DNA of 64,000 nucleotides from Polaromonas sp. JS666. GTDB lineage: Bacteria; Pseudomonadota; Gammaproteobacteria; Burkholderiales; Burkholderiaceae_C. Numbering within the stretch: the stretch's first letter is position 1; the number at the start of each line of letters is the position of its first letter. A program made the translations under genes and the position numbers. Of this stretch, positions 16,904 to 25,756 are shown piece by piece. The notes beneath the pieces were generated by a model. It was not told where the DNA came from, ran no database searches, and saw only the letters and a program-made list of their open reading frames with translations. The stretch covers positions 2,418,001-2,482,000 of the forward strand of contig NC_007948.1 in NCBI RefSeq assembly GCF_000013865.1, in the 5' to 3' direction.

Positions 16904-17685
16904 GTGGGGACCTGCCGGATGGGAATGATGCTGGACAGGGGTTCAAAGGCAGCGGGCTCCTGGGCTTCATGGGTGCCGTCGGCCGCCACATGCAGGCCGC
17001 ACTCCTTGGCGCTTTCCTGCTCCCACCACCAGCGGCCGGAGCGGAAGTCTTCACCGAGCGTGACGGCGCGGGTGCAGGGGGCGCAGCCGATGCTGGGGAA
17101 GAATTGGTCGTGCAGCGGGTTGTAGGGAATGGCGTTCAGCGCGATGCAGTGCCATACATCGCCCCAGGTCCAGTCGGCCAGCGGATTGATTTTCACGCGT
17201 TCGGCCTGTTGCTCGACGTCGTGCACTTCAGCGCGGGCGCTGGACTGCTCGCGGCGCAGGCCGGTCAACCAGCCGTTTTTGCCGGCGAGGGCGCGCTCCA
17301 GCGGCTCCATCTTGCGGATGTGGCAGCAGGCCTTGCGCAATTCCAGGCTTTTGTACATCGCATCCGGGCCGTTCGTTTGCACGAAGGCCGAGGCGGCGTT
17401 TTCGACCGGGCGATACACGTCGACCTTGCGCTGGTAGCGCTCTTCGATGCGGCCAATCAGCGCCACGGTTTCGGCGTGCAGCATGCCGGTGTCCAGCACA
17501 AAAATGCTGCAGTCAATGCCGGCTTCCTGCAACAGGTGCGTGACCACCATGTCTTCAGCGCCCAGGCTGGAGGCCTGGGTCAGCGGGGAATAGGTCGCGG
17601 CGGAGGATTTCAGCAAGGCCAGGCTGTGCGCGAGTTTTTCGGCAAAGTCTGGCGACGCCTTGGCGTAAAGGGAAATGGCACCCAT
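16900..17685 (-). CDS. cysH: Adenylyl-sulfate (APS) reductase
   Basis: A 261-residue member of the PAPS/APS reductase family. Two cysteine pairs, KACCHIRK and GCAPCTR, are the ligands of the [4Fe-4S] cluster that distinguishes APS-type enzymes from the E. coli PAPS reductase, and ECGLHV near the C terminus holds the catalytic cysteine. It reduces APS directly to sulfite, which explains the lack of a cysC kinase in the window. It follows the DUF934 gene by 10 bases and overlaps cysD by 4. Substrate preference (APS over PAPS) is inferred from the cysteines. Confidence 0.93.
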   Translation of the reverse strand: MGAISLYAKASPDFAEKLAHSLALLKSSAATYSPLTQASSLGAEDMVVTHLLQEAGIDCSIFVLDTGMLHAETVALIGRIEERYQRKVDVYRPVENAASAFVQTNGPDAMYKSLELRKACCHIRKMEPLERALAGKNGWLTGLRREQSSARAEVHDVEQQAERVKINPLADWTWGDVWHCIALNAIPYNPLHDQFFPSIGCAPCTRAVTLGEDFRSGRWWWEQESAKECGLHVAADGTHEAQEPAAFEPLSSIIPIRQVPT

Positions 17686-17695
17686 GGTCCGACTT

Positions 17696-18103
17696 TCAGG
17701 TTGCAGAGGATGTTGCCGCGGTCACAAAATGCGGCTGGATGTCGATTGCATCGCCCTGGTACTTGCCCACGCCGTAGCCGGGGTAGGCAGCCAGCACGCG
17801 CTGGGCGATCCCCATGTCCTGGTCGGCGCGCAGCACGGCCACGTCAAAGCCGCTGCGCTCCATTTGCGCCAGCTGGTCGACCAGCACATCGCCGGTGGCG
17901 CGGATTTCACCCTGGAAACCGAGCCGGCGACGCAGCAGGAAGGCCTGGCTGAAGGCCCGGCCATCGGTGAATTTGGGGAAGTTCAGGTCAATGCGGTCCA
18001 CGCCCTCGAGCGAAACCTGGAACGGATCGGCGTCGTTTGCCAGTTCAATGACATTTTGGCCTGTAGCCCCAGTGGAGGGCTCGCTAGCAGCTATTAGTTT
18101 CAT
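17696..18103 (-). CDS. DUF934 protein of sulfate-reduction operon
   Basis: A 135-residue protein of the DUF934 family (QNVIELANDADPF, DLNFPKFTDGRAFSQAFLLR, GEIRATGDVLVDQLAQMERSG). Members occur almost always next to a cysI-type sulfite reductase in proteobacteria, and here the gene sits between cysI (38 bases downstream of its stop) and cysH (10-base gap). The role is not established; it is thought to assist sulfite reductase, since no flavoprotein CysJ is present. No signal peptide or TM segment is seen, so it should be cytoplasmic. Confidence 0.9.
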   Translation of the reverse strand: MKLIAASEPSTGATGQNVIELANDADPFQVSLEGVDRIDLNFPKFTDGRAFSQAFLLRRRLGFQGEIRATGDVLVDQLAQMERSGFDVAVLRADQDMGIAQRVLAAYPGYGVGKYQGDAIDIQPHFVTAATSSAT

Positions 18104-18141
18104 GGTAATTTTGTCCTTGGAAGGTGCAGCAGGGTGGCGCT

Positions 18142-19968
18142 TCAGGCGGCCGTTTCAGCCGTCTCGGCGCGGGCGGCGCTAAAACGCGCACCATTCGCAG
18201 CAGCCTTGAAGGGTTCGGCACCGACGCGACGCAACGTTGCAATAAAGGTCTCGCCACCTTCGCGCTGCTGGCGGTAGGTTTCCAGAACGGCTTCGATCAC
18301 TTCGGGGACTTCAGCCGCCGAGAAAGAGGGGCCAACGGCCTTGCCGGGCACGGCAGGGCCAGACAGCGTGGAGCCGTCCGAGCCGCCCAGTGACACCTGG
18401 TACCACTCCTTGCCGTCCTTGTCGACACCCAGAATGCCGATGTGGCCGCTGTGGTGGTGGCCGCAGGAGTTGATGCAGCCGCTGATGTGCAGGTCGATCT
18501 CGCCGAGGTCGTGCAGCTCGTCCAGGTCCTGATAGCGCTCGGTGATGGCTTCGGCAATCGGAATGGAACGGGCGTTGGCCAGCGAGCAGAAGTCGCCGCC
18601 GGGGCAGGCAATCATGTCGGTCAGCAGCTTGATGTTGGGTTTGGCAAAGCCGGCCTTGCGGGCGGCGCGCCAGAGTTCGGGCAACTCGTCGCAGCGCACC
18701 CAGGGCAGCAACAGGTTTTGCTCGTGGGTGACGCGCATTTCACCGGCGCTGAAACGGTCGGCCAGGTCGGCCGCGACATCCAGCTGGGCCGCCGTGGCAT
18801 CGCCGGGGGCCTGGCCCAGGCGCTTGAAGGACAGCGTCACGGCGCGCAGGTCCGGGTTTTGGTGCGGTGCGACGTTTTGCTGCAGCCAGCGGCCAAACTC
18901 GACATCGTCTTCGGCCGCAGCGCGCAGGATGTGGGCGATCTTGGCGTCGGCTTCCTTGCGGTCGCAGTTGAGGGTGGGCGCCACAAAGCAGGCGGCCACG
19001 CGGTCGTATTCGGCCTGTGTGATGGTGTGCGGGCCACCGTCATGCTCCATGATCTGCTTGTATTCGGCCTCGACGTCGTCGATGTAGCGTTGTCCTTCAG
19101 CCTTCACCAGAATCTTGATGCGGGCCTTGTAAATATTGTCACGGCGGCCATAGCGGTTGTACACGCGTACCACGGCTTCCAGGTAGTTCATGATCTGGTT
19201 CCAGGGCAGGAACTCGCGGATCACCGTGCCGATGATGGGCGTGCGACCCATGCCGCCACCGACCAGCACCTTGAAGCCCAGCTCGCCCTCGGCGTTGCGC
19301 AGCAGTTGCAGGCCCACGTCGTGCCAGCCAATGGCGGCACGGTCTTCCCTGGCGCCGCTGATGGCGATCTTGAACTTGCGTGGCAAGAAGGAGAACTCGG
19401 GGTGCAGCGTGCTCCACTGGCGCATGATTTCGCCAAACGGGCGTGGGTCGGCGATTTCATCGACCGCAATGCCGGCACGCTCGTCGCTGGTGATGTTGCG
19501 GATGCAGTTGCCGCTGGTCTGGATGCCGTGCATGTTGACGCTGGCCAGCAGGTCCATCACGTCGGCTGATTTGTCCAGCGGAATCCAGTTGTACTGGACG
19601 TTCTGGCGCGTGGTGAAGTGGGCGTAGCCCGTGGTCAGTTTCGAATGCACCGAGTGGCCGTTTTTCAGCGGAATGGCGCCCAGCTTGTCCTGGGTGGCCT
19701 GCGCGCCTTCGAGCAGGGCGGCGTTGGGCTGGTCGTATTCGCGGGCAATTTTGGCCAACACACGCAGTTGGGCGCTGGAGAGTTCGCCATAAGGTACGGC
19801 CACGCGCAGCATGGGGGCATAACGCTGCACATACCAGCCGTTTTGCAGGCGCAGCGGCCGAAATTCGTCTTCGGGCAACTGGCCGGCCTGCCAGCGCGTG
19901 AGCTGGTCGCGGAACTGGCTGGCGCGGGCTTTTACGAACTGGCGGTCAAATTCTGTGTATTGGTACAT
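18142..19968 (-). CDS. cysI: Sulfite/nitrite reductase hemoprotein
   Basis: A 608-residue siroheme reductase. The four cluster/siroheme ligands are visible as CPGGDFC (C-X5-C) and SGCINSCGHHH (C-X3-C). Two ferredoxin-like half-domains flank them (LTTGYAHFTTRQNVQYNWIP; GDATAAQLDVAADLADRF with MRVTHEQNLLLPWV). It should reduce sulfite to sulfide for cysteine synthesis. No cysJ is present, so electrons probably come from ferredoxin or a partner such as DUF934. Generic annotations call such genes nitrite/sulfite reductase; the cys neighbours decide for sulfite. It is the first enzymatic gene of the operon. Confidence 0.93.
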   Translation of the reverse strand: MYQYTEFDRQFVKARASQFRDQLTRWQAGQLPEDEFRPLRLQNGWYVQRYAPMLRVAVPYGELSSAQLRVLAKIAREYDQPNAALLEGAQATQDKLGAIPLKNGHSVHSKLTTGYAHFTTRQNVQYNWIPLDKSADVMDLLASVNMHGIQTSGNCIRNITSDERAGIAVDEIADPRPFGEIMRQWSTLHPEFSFLPRKFKIAISGAREDRAAIGWHDVGLQLLRNAEGELGFKVLVGGGMGRTPIIGTVIREFLPWNQIMNYLEAVVRVYNRYGRRDNIYKARIKILVKAEGQRYIDDVEAEYKQIMEHDGGPHTITQAEYDRVAACFVAPTLNCDRKEADAKIAHILRAAAEDDVEFGRWLQQNVAPHQNPDLRAVTLSFKRLGQAPGDATAAQLDVAADLADRFSAGEMRVTHEQNLLLPWVRCDELPELWRAARKAGFAKPNIKLLTDMIACPGGDFCSLANARSIPIAEAITERYQDLDELHDLGEIDLHISGCINSCGHHHSGHIGILGVDKDGKEWYQVSLGGSDGSTLSGPAVPGKAVGPSFSAAEVPEVIEAVLETYRQQREGGETFIATLRRVGAEPFKAAANGARFSAARAETAETAA

Positions 19969-20048
19969 GGCTGTCGGGGTATCAAACGGTTCAGGATGAA
20001 ACGGTTCAGGGGAGCAGCGTGAGCTACGGAAGGAAAAACAGTAGCCGA

Positions 20049-20840
20049 CTATATCGAAATGAGCTTCACGCCGGCATAGGCCAGCAGGACGGACAGCAAG
20101 GAGCGGATCACGCGGTCAGGCGTTTTATGCATCAGGTGCGAACCCAGCCAGATGCCGGGCAGAGAGCCGGCCAGCAGCTTGATCAGCAAAGACCAGTCTA
20201 CCGAGCCGATGGAAGCGTGTCCCAGGCCCGCCACCAGCGTGAGTGGTACCGCATGGGCAATATCGGCCGCCACAATGCGCGACAGGGGCAGGGTGGGGTA
20301 CAGCAGCATCAGCACAATCACGCCAATGGCGCCCGCGCCCACAGAAGTCATCGTGACAAGGGTGCCGATGACGGCGCCAAACAGCACGGGCAATGCCCAG
20401 TGATGAGCGCGCGTAGCCTCGCCCAGCAGTTCGGCCGCGATCCTTTTGGGAACGGCTTTGCCGCGAAGCACTTTATAGAAGGTCGCAATGGCCGTCAGCA
20501 GCAACGCCAGGCCCAGCGTTGTCGTCATGATGGTCTGGGTCGTCGGGTTGGCCGGCCCCATCCGCTGCAGCACATACAGGGTGAGCAGCGACGCGGGCAG
20601 GCTGCCGGCAGCAACCTGGCCGACAATGCGCCAGTCCACGACCCGGGCGCGCGCCAGGCTGACGGTGCCGCCCATTTTGGTGAAGGCTGCGAACAGCAGG
20701 TCTGTTCCGATGGCCAGATGGGGCTTGATGCCGAAAAAGAAGATCAGCAACGGCGTCATCAGCGATCCGCCGCCCACACCCGTCAGGCCGACAACCAGGC
20801 CCACGGCAAATCCTGCAAAGACAAAGGCAAATTCATGCAT
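20049..20840 (-). CDS. TauE/SafE-family sulfite exporter-like permease
   Basis: A 263-residue protein with about eight TM helices of the TauE/SafE (DUF81) family, recognisable by GLTGVGGGSLMTPLLIFFFGIKP at the N terminus and TSVGAGAIGVIVLMLLYP in the second half. Members move small organosulfur or sulfite anions across the inner membrane. It stands 80 bases upstream of cysI on the same strand, so it is probably the first gene of the sulfate-reduction operon and may export excess sulfite or import a sulfur source. Direction and substrate are inferred only from context. Confidence 0.87.
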   Translation of the reverse strand: MHEFAFVFAGFAVGLVVGLTGVGGGSLMTPLLIFFFGIKPHLAIGTDLLFAAFTKMGGTVSLARARVVDWRIVGQVAAGSLPASLLTLYVLQRMGPANPTTQTIMTTTLGLALLLTAIATFYKVLRGKAVPKRIAAELLGEATRAHHWALPVLFGAVIGTLVTMTSVGAGAIGVIVLMLLYPTLPLSRIVAADIAHAVPLTLVAGLGHASIGSVDWSLLIKLLAGSLPGIWLGSHLMHKTPDRVIRSLLSVLLAYAGVKLISI

Positions 20841-20901
20841 AAGCCGGAAAATGTAAGTGTGCGGCTTATAAAAACAAACTACACATTTGTTCTACCTTTA
20901 T

Positions 20902-20919
20902 GCGAATAAGCTTATTTGC
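20902..20919. promoter_or_regulatory. Palindrome upstream of sulfur operon
   Basis: AATAAGCTTATT (20905-20916) is a perfect 12-bp palindrome that extends, with one mismatch, to 18 bp. It lies 62 bases upstream of the tauE-like gene in the 265-bp divergent spacer to the binding-protein gene at 21106, so a dimeric regulator such as CysB could use it. The site is seen; the regulator is a guess. Confidence 0.4.
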
Positions 20920-21105
20920 GAGTCTTCATAAGGGTTTGGCGGAGTTGAGCGTGGACCCAGCCCGCTGAATTTTGTCTGTGGAGATGGAGTCTCATCAGGA
21001 GGCTGTTCGCACTGGTACAGTCCGTGCTTTTCCTGACTGGCTCCCGATGCGCCTGCCAGCACGCTGTCAAAGATGGGCCGAAATCGCTTGCTTTTGGAGA
21101 AAACC

Positions 21106-22323
21106 ATGAAATCTACGAAATCTGCCATGTTTGGCAGTCTGTTGTTGGCGTTGGCTACCGCGGTGTTGGCCCAAGCCGGCTCGAAGCCGCCGATCAAAAT
21201 CGGCGAAATCAACAGCTACTCGACCATTCCGCAGTTCACCCAGCCCTATCGCCAGGGCTGGCAGCTCGCCGTGGAAGAGGTCAATGTGGCAGGCGGGCTG
21301 CTGGGGCGCAAGGTGGAGGTGATTGCGCGGGACGATGCCGGCAAGCCAGAGGAGGCGCTGCGCCATGCCATCGAGTTGACATCGAAGGAAAAAGTGGATG
21401 TTCTGGCCGGTGGCTTCCTGTCCAATGTGGGCCTGGCACTGGCCGATCACGCACAGAAAAACAAGAGGGTGTATGTGGCCAGCGAGCCGCTGACCGACGC
21501 CCTGGTGTGGGACAAGGGTAACCGCTACACCTTCCGCCTGCGCCCCAGTACTTATATGCAGGCTGCCATGCTGGTCGAAGAGGCGGCCAAGCTGCCCGCC
21601 AGGCGCTGGGCTACCATCGCCCCCAACTATGAGTATGGGCAGAGCGCTGTCGCCAGCTTCAAGGAGCTGCTCAAGGCCAGGCGGCCGGATGTGGAGTTTG
21701 TGGGTGAGCAGTGGCCGGCGCTGGGCAAGCTGGATGCCGGCACCACGCTGCAGGCCACCATGCAGAGCAAGCCCGACGCCATCTTCAATGTGACCTTCGG
21801 CGCCGATCTGGCAAAGCTGGTCCGGGAAGGCAACCAACGCGGCATTTTCCCCAAGACGCCAGTGGTGTCCCTGCTTTCGGGCGAGCCCGAGTACCTGGAT
21901 GTACTAAAAGATGAAACGCCCAAGGGCTGGATCGTGACCGGCTACCCCTGGGACCAGATCGATTCGCAGGAGCACGCCAGTTTTGCGGCCAATTACTACC
22001 GACGCTTCAATGAGTACCCCAAGGTGGGCTCGGTGGTGGGCTATGCCACCATGCAGGCCATTTTTGCAGCAATCAAAAAAGCCAACTCCACCGACAACGA
22101 GAAGCTGGTGACGGCCCTGCGTGGCCTGAAGTTCTCCACACCGTTTGGCCCGGCCGAATTCCGGGCGCTGGATCACCAGTCCACCATGGGGGCCTACGTG
22201 GGCAAGCTCGACCTGCGTGGTCACAAGGGCACGATGGTGCAGTGGCGCTATGCGGATGGCAAGGCTTATTTGCCCAGCGATGCCTATGTCAAGGCACGTC
22301 GTCCGCCTGATGCCATGAAGTGA
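21106..22323 (+). CDS. ABC transporter substrate-binding protein, branched-chain amino acid type
   Basis: A 405-residue periplasmic binding protein of the Leu/Ile/Val (Peripla_BP_6) class. A signal peptide (SAMFGSLLLALATAVLAQAG) precedes KPPIKIGEINSYSTIPQF, then GWQLAVEEVNVAGGLLGRKVEVIARDDAGKP, GFLSNVGLALADHA and a long C-terminal lobe. The ATG at 21106 is chosen because the signal peptide begins there and GGAGAA precedes it. No permease or ATPase genes follow, so it is an orphan that must use a transporter elsewhere. The ligand cannot be told; related orphan proteins bind aromatic acids or amino acids. Confidence 0.88.
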   Translation: MKSTKSAMFGSLLLALATAVLAQAGSKPPIKIGEINSYSTIPQFTQPYRQGWQLAVEEVNVAGGLLGRKVEVIARDDAGKPEEALRHAIELTSKEKVDVLAGGFLSNVGLALADHAQKNKRVYVASEPLTDALVWDKGNRYTFRLRPSTYMQAAMLVEEAAKLPARRWATIAPNYEYGQSAVASFKELLKARRPDVEFVGEQWPALGKLDAGTTLQATMQSKPDAIFNVTFGADLAKLVREGNQRGIFPKTPVVSLLSGEPEYLDVLKDETPKGWIVTGYPWDQIDSQEHASFAANYYRRFNEYPKVGSVVGYATMQAIFAAIKKANSTDNEKLVTALRGLKFSTPFGPAEFRALDHQSTMGAYVGKLDLRGHKGTMVQWRYADGKAYLPSDAYVKARRPPDAMK

Positions 22324-22394
22324 TCTGCCGGTGACGCGCTCTGAATTTTCGGGACACGAAAAAGCTGGCTGAATCCCCGCATAATCGTCTCCAA

Positions 22395-23246
22395 ATGACA
22401 TACATGGGCGATATGGGCGGCGAGGCATTTGATCGAATTTTTGTCAAGGTGTTCGGGTTCAGTGACGTTGAGCGCCACGCCCTGAACACGATGTTCCGCC
22501 TTTCCGAGAGCCGGTCAACGCCCTACGCACTCTGGACGGCGGCGGCTCCCAAAGCCGCAGAAATGGCGCTGATTGACGGAGACAGCTGGGAAGCCGCGCT
22601 GGAACTGGCCAACCCCGCTCATGACAACCTCAGGCTCATTTGGGTTGGCGACAGGGCGCCTGCCAGGGCAAGCCTTGCCGTGGCCCGCCCGCTTCAATGG
22701 GCAGCCGTGATTGATGGCATGGATGAGCTGTTTGCCCTGGAGATGTCGCCGGCAGTGCCAGCTGACCTCCCTGAATTCGACCTCGACTTGCCTCTTGGGC
22801 CTGAATCTTCCGCCTCGCCGGATCTGGACCTGGAGTTTGAGCTCACCACCTCCCCGGCACTGCTGGAGCCAGCGTCCGGAATCAGCCGGCCCCACGTTCT
22901 GGTGGTCGATGCCAGCCATGATGCCCGTCTGTATCTGCGGGCTCGGCTGGCGATGGCCGGGCTGATGCAGGTTGACGAGGCCGCCAGTGGTGCAGAAGCG
23001 CTGCAATGGCTGAATAACCGGCTCTACAAGCTGGTCATCCTAGACCTGGATCTGCCGGACATGGACAGCTGGCAGTTGGTCAAGCGGGTGGGCGAGGCAC
23101 GCCCGGCAGTTGAATTCCTGATACTGACCGGGAGCAAGGCTTCACGATTCGATGCGGCGCGCGGCTGGTTTGCGGGTGCCCGCGCCTGCCTGTGCAAGCC
23201 TTTGCATCCGGGAAAGCTCGAGCAGCTGCTGCTCAGCCTGAGCTGA
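22395..23246 (+). CDS. Response-regulator-like protein with N-terminal unknown domain
   Basis: A 283-residue protein. Residues about 1-120 match nothing I recognise. A Pro/Leu/Asp-rich linker follows, and residues about 165-283 form a receiver (REC) domain: the phospho-acceptor Asp lies in LVILDLDLPDMDSW, Thr in LILTGSK and the switch Lys in LCKPLHPGKL. The usual acidic pair after the first strand is altered (VVDASHD instead of VDD), so phosphorylation may be weakened. No histidine kinase or DNA-binding output is present or adjacent. It probably acts by protein contact. Start codon choice is uncertain; an alternative ATG lies at 22404. Confidence 0.72.
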   Translation: MTYMGDMGGEAFDRIFVKVFGFSDVERHALNTMFRLSESRSTPYALWTAAAPKAAEMALIDGDSWEAALELANPAHDNLRLIWVGDRAPARASLAVARPLQWAAVIDGMDELFALEMSPAVPADLPEFDLDLPLGPESSASPDLDLEFELTTSPALLEPASGISRPHVLVVDASHDARLYLRARLAMAGLMQVDEAASGAEALQWLNNRLYKLVILDLDLPDMDSWQLVKRVGEARPAVEFLILTGSKASRFDAARGWFAGARACLCKPLHPGKLEQLLLSLS

Positions 23247-23264
23247 CCCGGGCTACACACTCCC

Positions 23265-25178
23265 TCAGTCTTCAGACACCAGCTTCGCCTCGCCGTACTG
23301 AGGCCGCAGGGCCTCGGCCAGGCGCTGTTCCAGGGGCAGAGGCTCTGCATGGAGCCTGGCTGCCAGCAACTCCGCACAGAGCGCGGCAAAGGTCAACCCC
23401 CGCGATCCCATGCCACTGCACACCCACAGGTTGGGTGCCGCCAATGGCCCCAGCGCCGGCAGCCGACTGGGTGTCGCACAGCGCACACCGGCCCATGCCT
23501 TGACCTGTCCCATCTCCAGTTGGCCGGTCAGCCCAGGTGCCACATCCGGCAGCAACGTCCGCAACCGGTCAAGATTGTGCGAGTCGTCTTCAGGCTTGAG
23601 GTCGTTCAGGGCATTGTCCCGTTCAAAGGTCGAACCCGTGACCCACGCAAGCTCGTTGGCATTGCCGCTGAGGGGTAGCGCGGGAATCAGGCTGCCGTGG
23701 CCGTTGACCGGAAATGCCGGTAACGCATCAGCGGCGCCCGGTGGGTGCAGTGCCCATGAGACCTGGCCACGAATGGCTTGCAGGGCCAGTGGCGGGGATG
23801 TTGGCGGGACGGCGGCTTCAGCCAGTGCGCGGCTGGCGTAACCCGCTGCCAGCACCACCAGCTCGGCACACGCCAGCACATGCCCATTTGCATCCAGCAC
23901 TTGCCAGGAGTCCGGCTGCCTGATGAGTTGACCCACCGACGCATGATCGTGAAATTCAACGCCTGGTGTGGTCAGCCAGGCTTGAACAAGGCTGGCGGGT
24001 TTGATCCAGCCCGCACGCACATGCCACAGGGCCGGTGCCGAGGCCGGCAGGCGGCAGTGGGCAAGTTGCCCGGATGTGGCCAGGCAGGTCCAGTCCTGCG
24101 CGGCCTCGGCCCAATCGGACTGCCAGGCGGCCGGCAGCTTGCGTGCATGGTCCACGCAATGTTCCAGCACGCCGGTGGGGTTCCAGTCAGTTCCAGCGTC
24201 CAGCAGCGCGTGCGCCTGCTGCAGCGTTGCCCTGACACCGCTGCGCGACAGGCGCGAAAGCAGGCTGTCGTCGGGCGATACATGCGGCGCCAGCACACCC
24301 GCGGGCAGGCCCGACGCACCACGGGCAGGTGCGTCCGCCGCATCCAGCACCACCACGCGCCAGCCGCGGCGCGCCAGGCTCGCCGCCACTGCCGCACCGG
24401 CCAGGCCGGCGCCGATCACGACGCAGCTGCCCGCCTGGCGACGGATCCCTGGCAGCATCGATTTTTTTGGTTCCCACGCGGGGTTGAACTCCCCCTGCAG
24501 GTTGTCGCGCTTGGGCGGAATGCCCGGCGTTTTCTTCACGACAAAGCCGCACTGTGCCAGTGCATCGCGCACGCTGCGCGCCACCGTCCAGGTCGCCACA
24601 CGCGTGCCTCGCCTGCAGCAGCGCGCCACGGCCTTGAAGGTATGCAGGTCCCAGATATCCGGTGAATCTGCAGGCTTGAGCCCGGGGTTGAAACCGTCGA
24701 GGTAGACCGAATCGGCTTCAAACGATTGCTCACGCAGCATCGCTTTGGCGTCGCCAATGCATAGCGTCAGCATGACCCGGCCTTCCTCGAAGACCAGGCG
24801 ATGAAACCCCGGCAGCAGGCCCCAGAGCTGGTCGTGCAACTGCCGGGCCAAGGGAAGTAATTCGGGGTGAACCTGAACGCTGCGCAGCACATCGGCCGCA
24901 CTGGCCGGGAAGGCCTCGGTCGACACGAAATGCAGCAGGCGAGGGCGCAGCGGGTCGGTTTTCCAGGCCTGCCAGGTCACCAGAAAATTCAGGCCCAGGC
25001 CAAAGCCGGTTTCAAGAACGCACCACTGTGGTTGTCCGGCCCAGGCTGCAGGCAGGCCGCAGCCCTTGAGAAAGACTTCGCGGGCCTGGTCCAGGCCACC
25101 CGACTCACTGCGGTAGCGGTCACCAAAACGCGGGCTGTAGGGGGTGCCGTCTTCCAGCCACTCAATGCGTTCGGGCAT
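23265..25178 (-). CDS. mnmC: Bifunctional tRNA U34 methyltransferase/oxidoreductase MnmC
   Basis: A 637-residue two-domain enzyme for the last steps of mnm5s2U synthesis at tRNA position 34. The N-terminal SAM methyltransferase domain (about 1-230) shows ETGFGLGLNFLVTW and YLDGFNPGLKPADSPDIW; the C-terminal FAD domain (about 250-620) shows VVIGAGLAGAAVAASLARRGW and CSGMGSRGLTFAALCAELLAA. It makes nm5U from cmnm5U by oxidation and then methylates it. Both active domains look intact and the length is normal. The yggX gene lies upstream on the same strand, across a 173-base spacer with repeat sequence. Confidence 0.94.
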   Translation of the reverse strand: MPERIEWLEDGTPYSPRFGDRYRSESGGLDQAREVFLKGCGLPAAWAGQPQWCVLETGFGLGLNFLVTWQAWKTDPLRPRLLHFVSTEAFPASAADVLRSVQVHPELLPLARQLHDQLWGLLPGFHRLVFEEGRVMLTLCIGDAKAMLREQSFEADSVYLDGFNPGLKPADSPDIWDLHTFKAVARCCRRGTRVATWTVARSVRDALAQCGFVVKKTPGIPPKRDNLQGEFNPAWEPKKSMLPGIRRQAGSCVVIGAGLAGAAVAASLARRGWRVVVLDAADAPARGASGLPAGVLAPHVSPDDSLLSRLSRSGVRATLQQAHALLDAGTDWNPTGVLEHCVDHARKLPAAWQSDWAEAAQDWTCLATSGQLAHCRLPASAPALWHVRAGWIKPASLVQAWLTTPGVEFHDHASVGQLIRQPDSWQVLDANGHVLACAELVVLAAGYASRALAEAAVPPTSPPLALQAIRGQVSWALHPPGAADALPAFPVNGHGSLIPALPLSGNANELAWVTGSTFERDNALNDLKPEDDSHNLDRLRTLLPDVAPGLTGQLEMGQVKAWAGVRCATPSRLPALGPLAAPNLWVCSGMGSRGLTFAALCAELLAARLHAEPLPLEQRLAEALRPQYGEAKLVSED

Positions 25179-25205
25179 CCGACGTCTTCGGGATGTCTAT
25201 CGCGC

Positions 25206-25277
25206 TCAGGGCTTGGTGGGCGGCACGTAACCCTGCACCGCGTCGGCGCCTTCGCCGCCGCACATCGCTTTGCTCAT
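25206..25277 (-). pseudogene. Duplicated tail of yggX (23-codon remnant)
   Basis: A short minus-strand frame reads [20 protein letters not shown] and ends TKP-stop. Its [11 protein letters not shown] block repeats the last residues of the intact yggX 150 bases away ([17 protein letters not shown]), and the 24 bases around its ATG resemble the bases around the yggX stop. Between the two copies are two hairpins, one with a perfect GACCTCGGC/GCCGAGGTC stem (25284-25304). It looks like a duplication of the gene end that has since diverged; expression as a peptide is possible but not supported. Confidence 0.5.
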
Positions 25278-25351
25278 GCGGCCGACCTCGGCTTTGCCGA
25301 GGTCCAAATGCTTTTGGCGAAAGCATTTTTTTTGGCAGCGCATGGCTTCGC

Positions 25352-25624
25352 TCATGCGCTGGGAGGTACGTAGCCTTGGACGGCGTCAGCGCCGTCCCCG
25401 AAAAAATGCTTTTCCATCTGCCGGGCCAGGTATTGGCGGGCGCGGGCATCGGCCAGGTTGAGCCGGTTTTCATTGACCAGCATGGTTTGCTGTTTCATCC
25501 AATCGGCCCAGGCCTCCTTGCTGACTTCTTCCCAGAGGCGCTTGCCCAGCGGGCCGGGGTAGGGGGGAAAGTCGAGACCTTCGGCTTCCCTGCCCAGTTT
25601 GATGCATTTGACCATGCGTGCCAT
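25352..25624 (-). CDS. yggX: Probable Fe(2+)-trafficking protein YggX
   Basis: A 90-residue protein almost fully matching the YggX family: an N-terminal [20 protein letters not shown] with the conserved cysteine, [19 protein letters not shown] in the middle, and [15 protein letters not shown] near the end. YggX is tied to labile iron handling and protection of iron-sulfur clusters from oxidation, which fits a genome region rich in iron-sulfur enzymes. It is upstream of mnmC on the same strand. The C terminus [13 protein letters not shown] is duplicated in the downstream spacer. Confidence 0.93.
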   Translation of the reverse strand: MARMVKCIKLGREAEGLDFPPYPGPLGKRLWEEVSKEAWADWMKQQTMLVNENRLNLADARARQYLARQMEKHFFGDGADAVQGYVPPSA

Positions 25625-25756
25625 TTGAATATTCTTTCGTGGTTATAAGATGTTTTAGGAATAACAAGCTGATTTCTTATTCGTTCCTGTTTTCAATGGC
25701 TGCTTCCAGAATCCAGTTTCCCGCATAAACATGCATTTTTGGACCGGAAAGCAACC

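Noticed and set aside
18442..19569. 375-codon plus-strand frame within cysI
   Set aside because: Antisense to the siroheme ligands of cysI and without any domain pattern.
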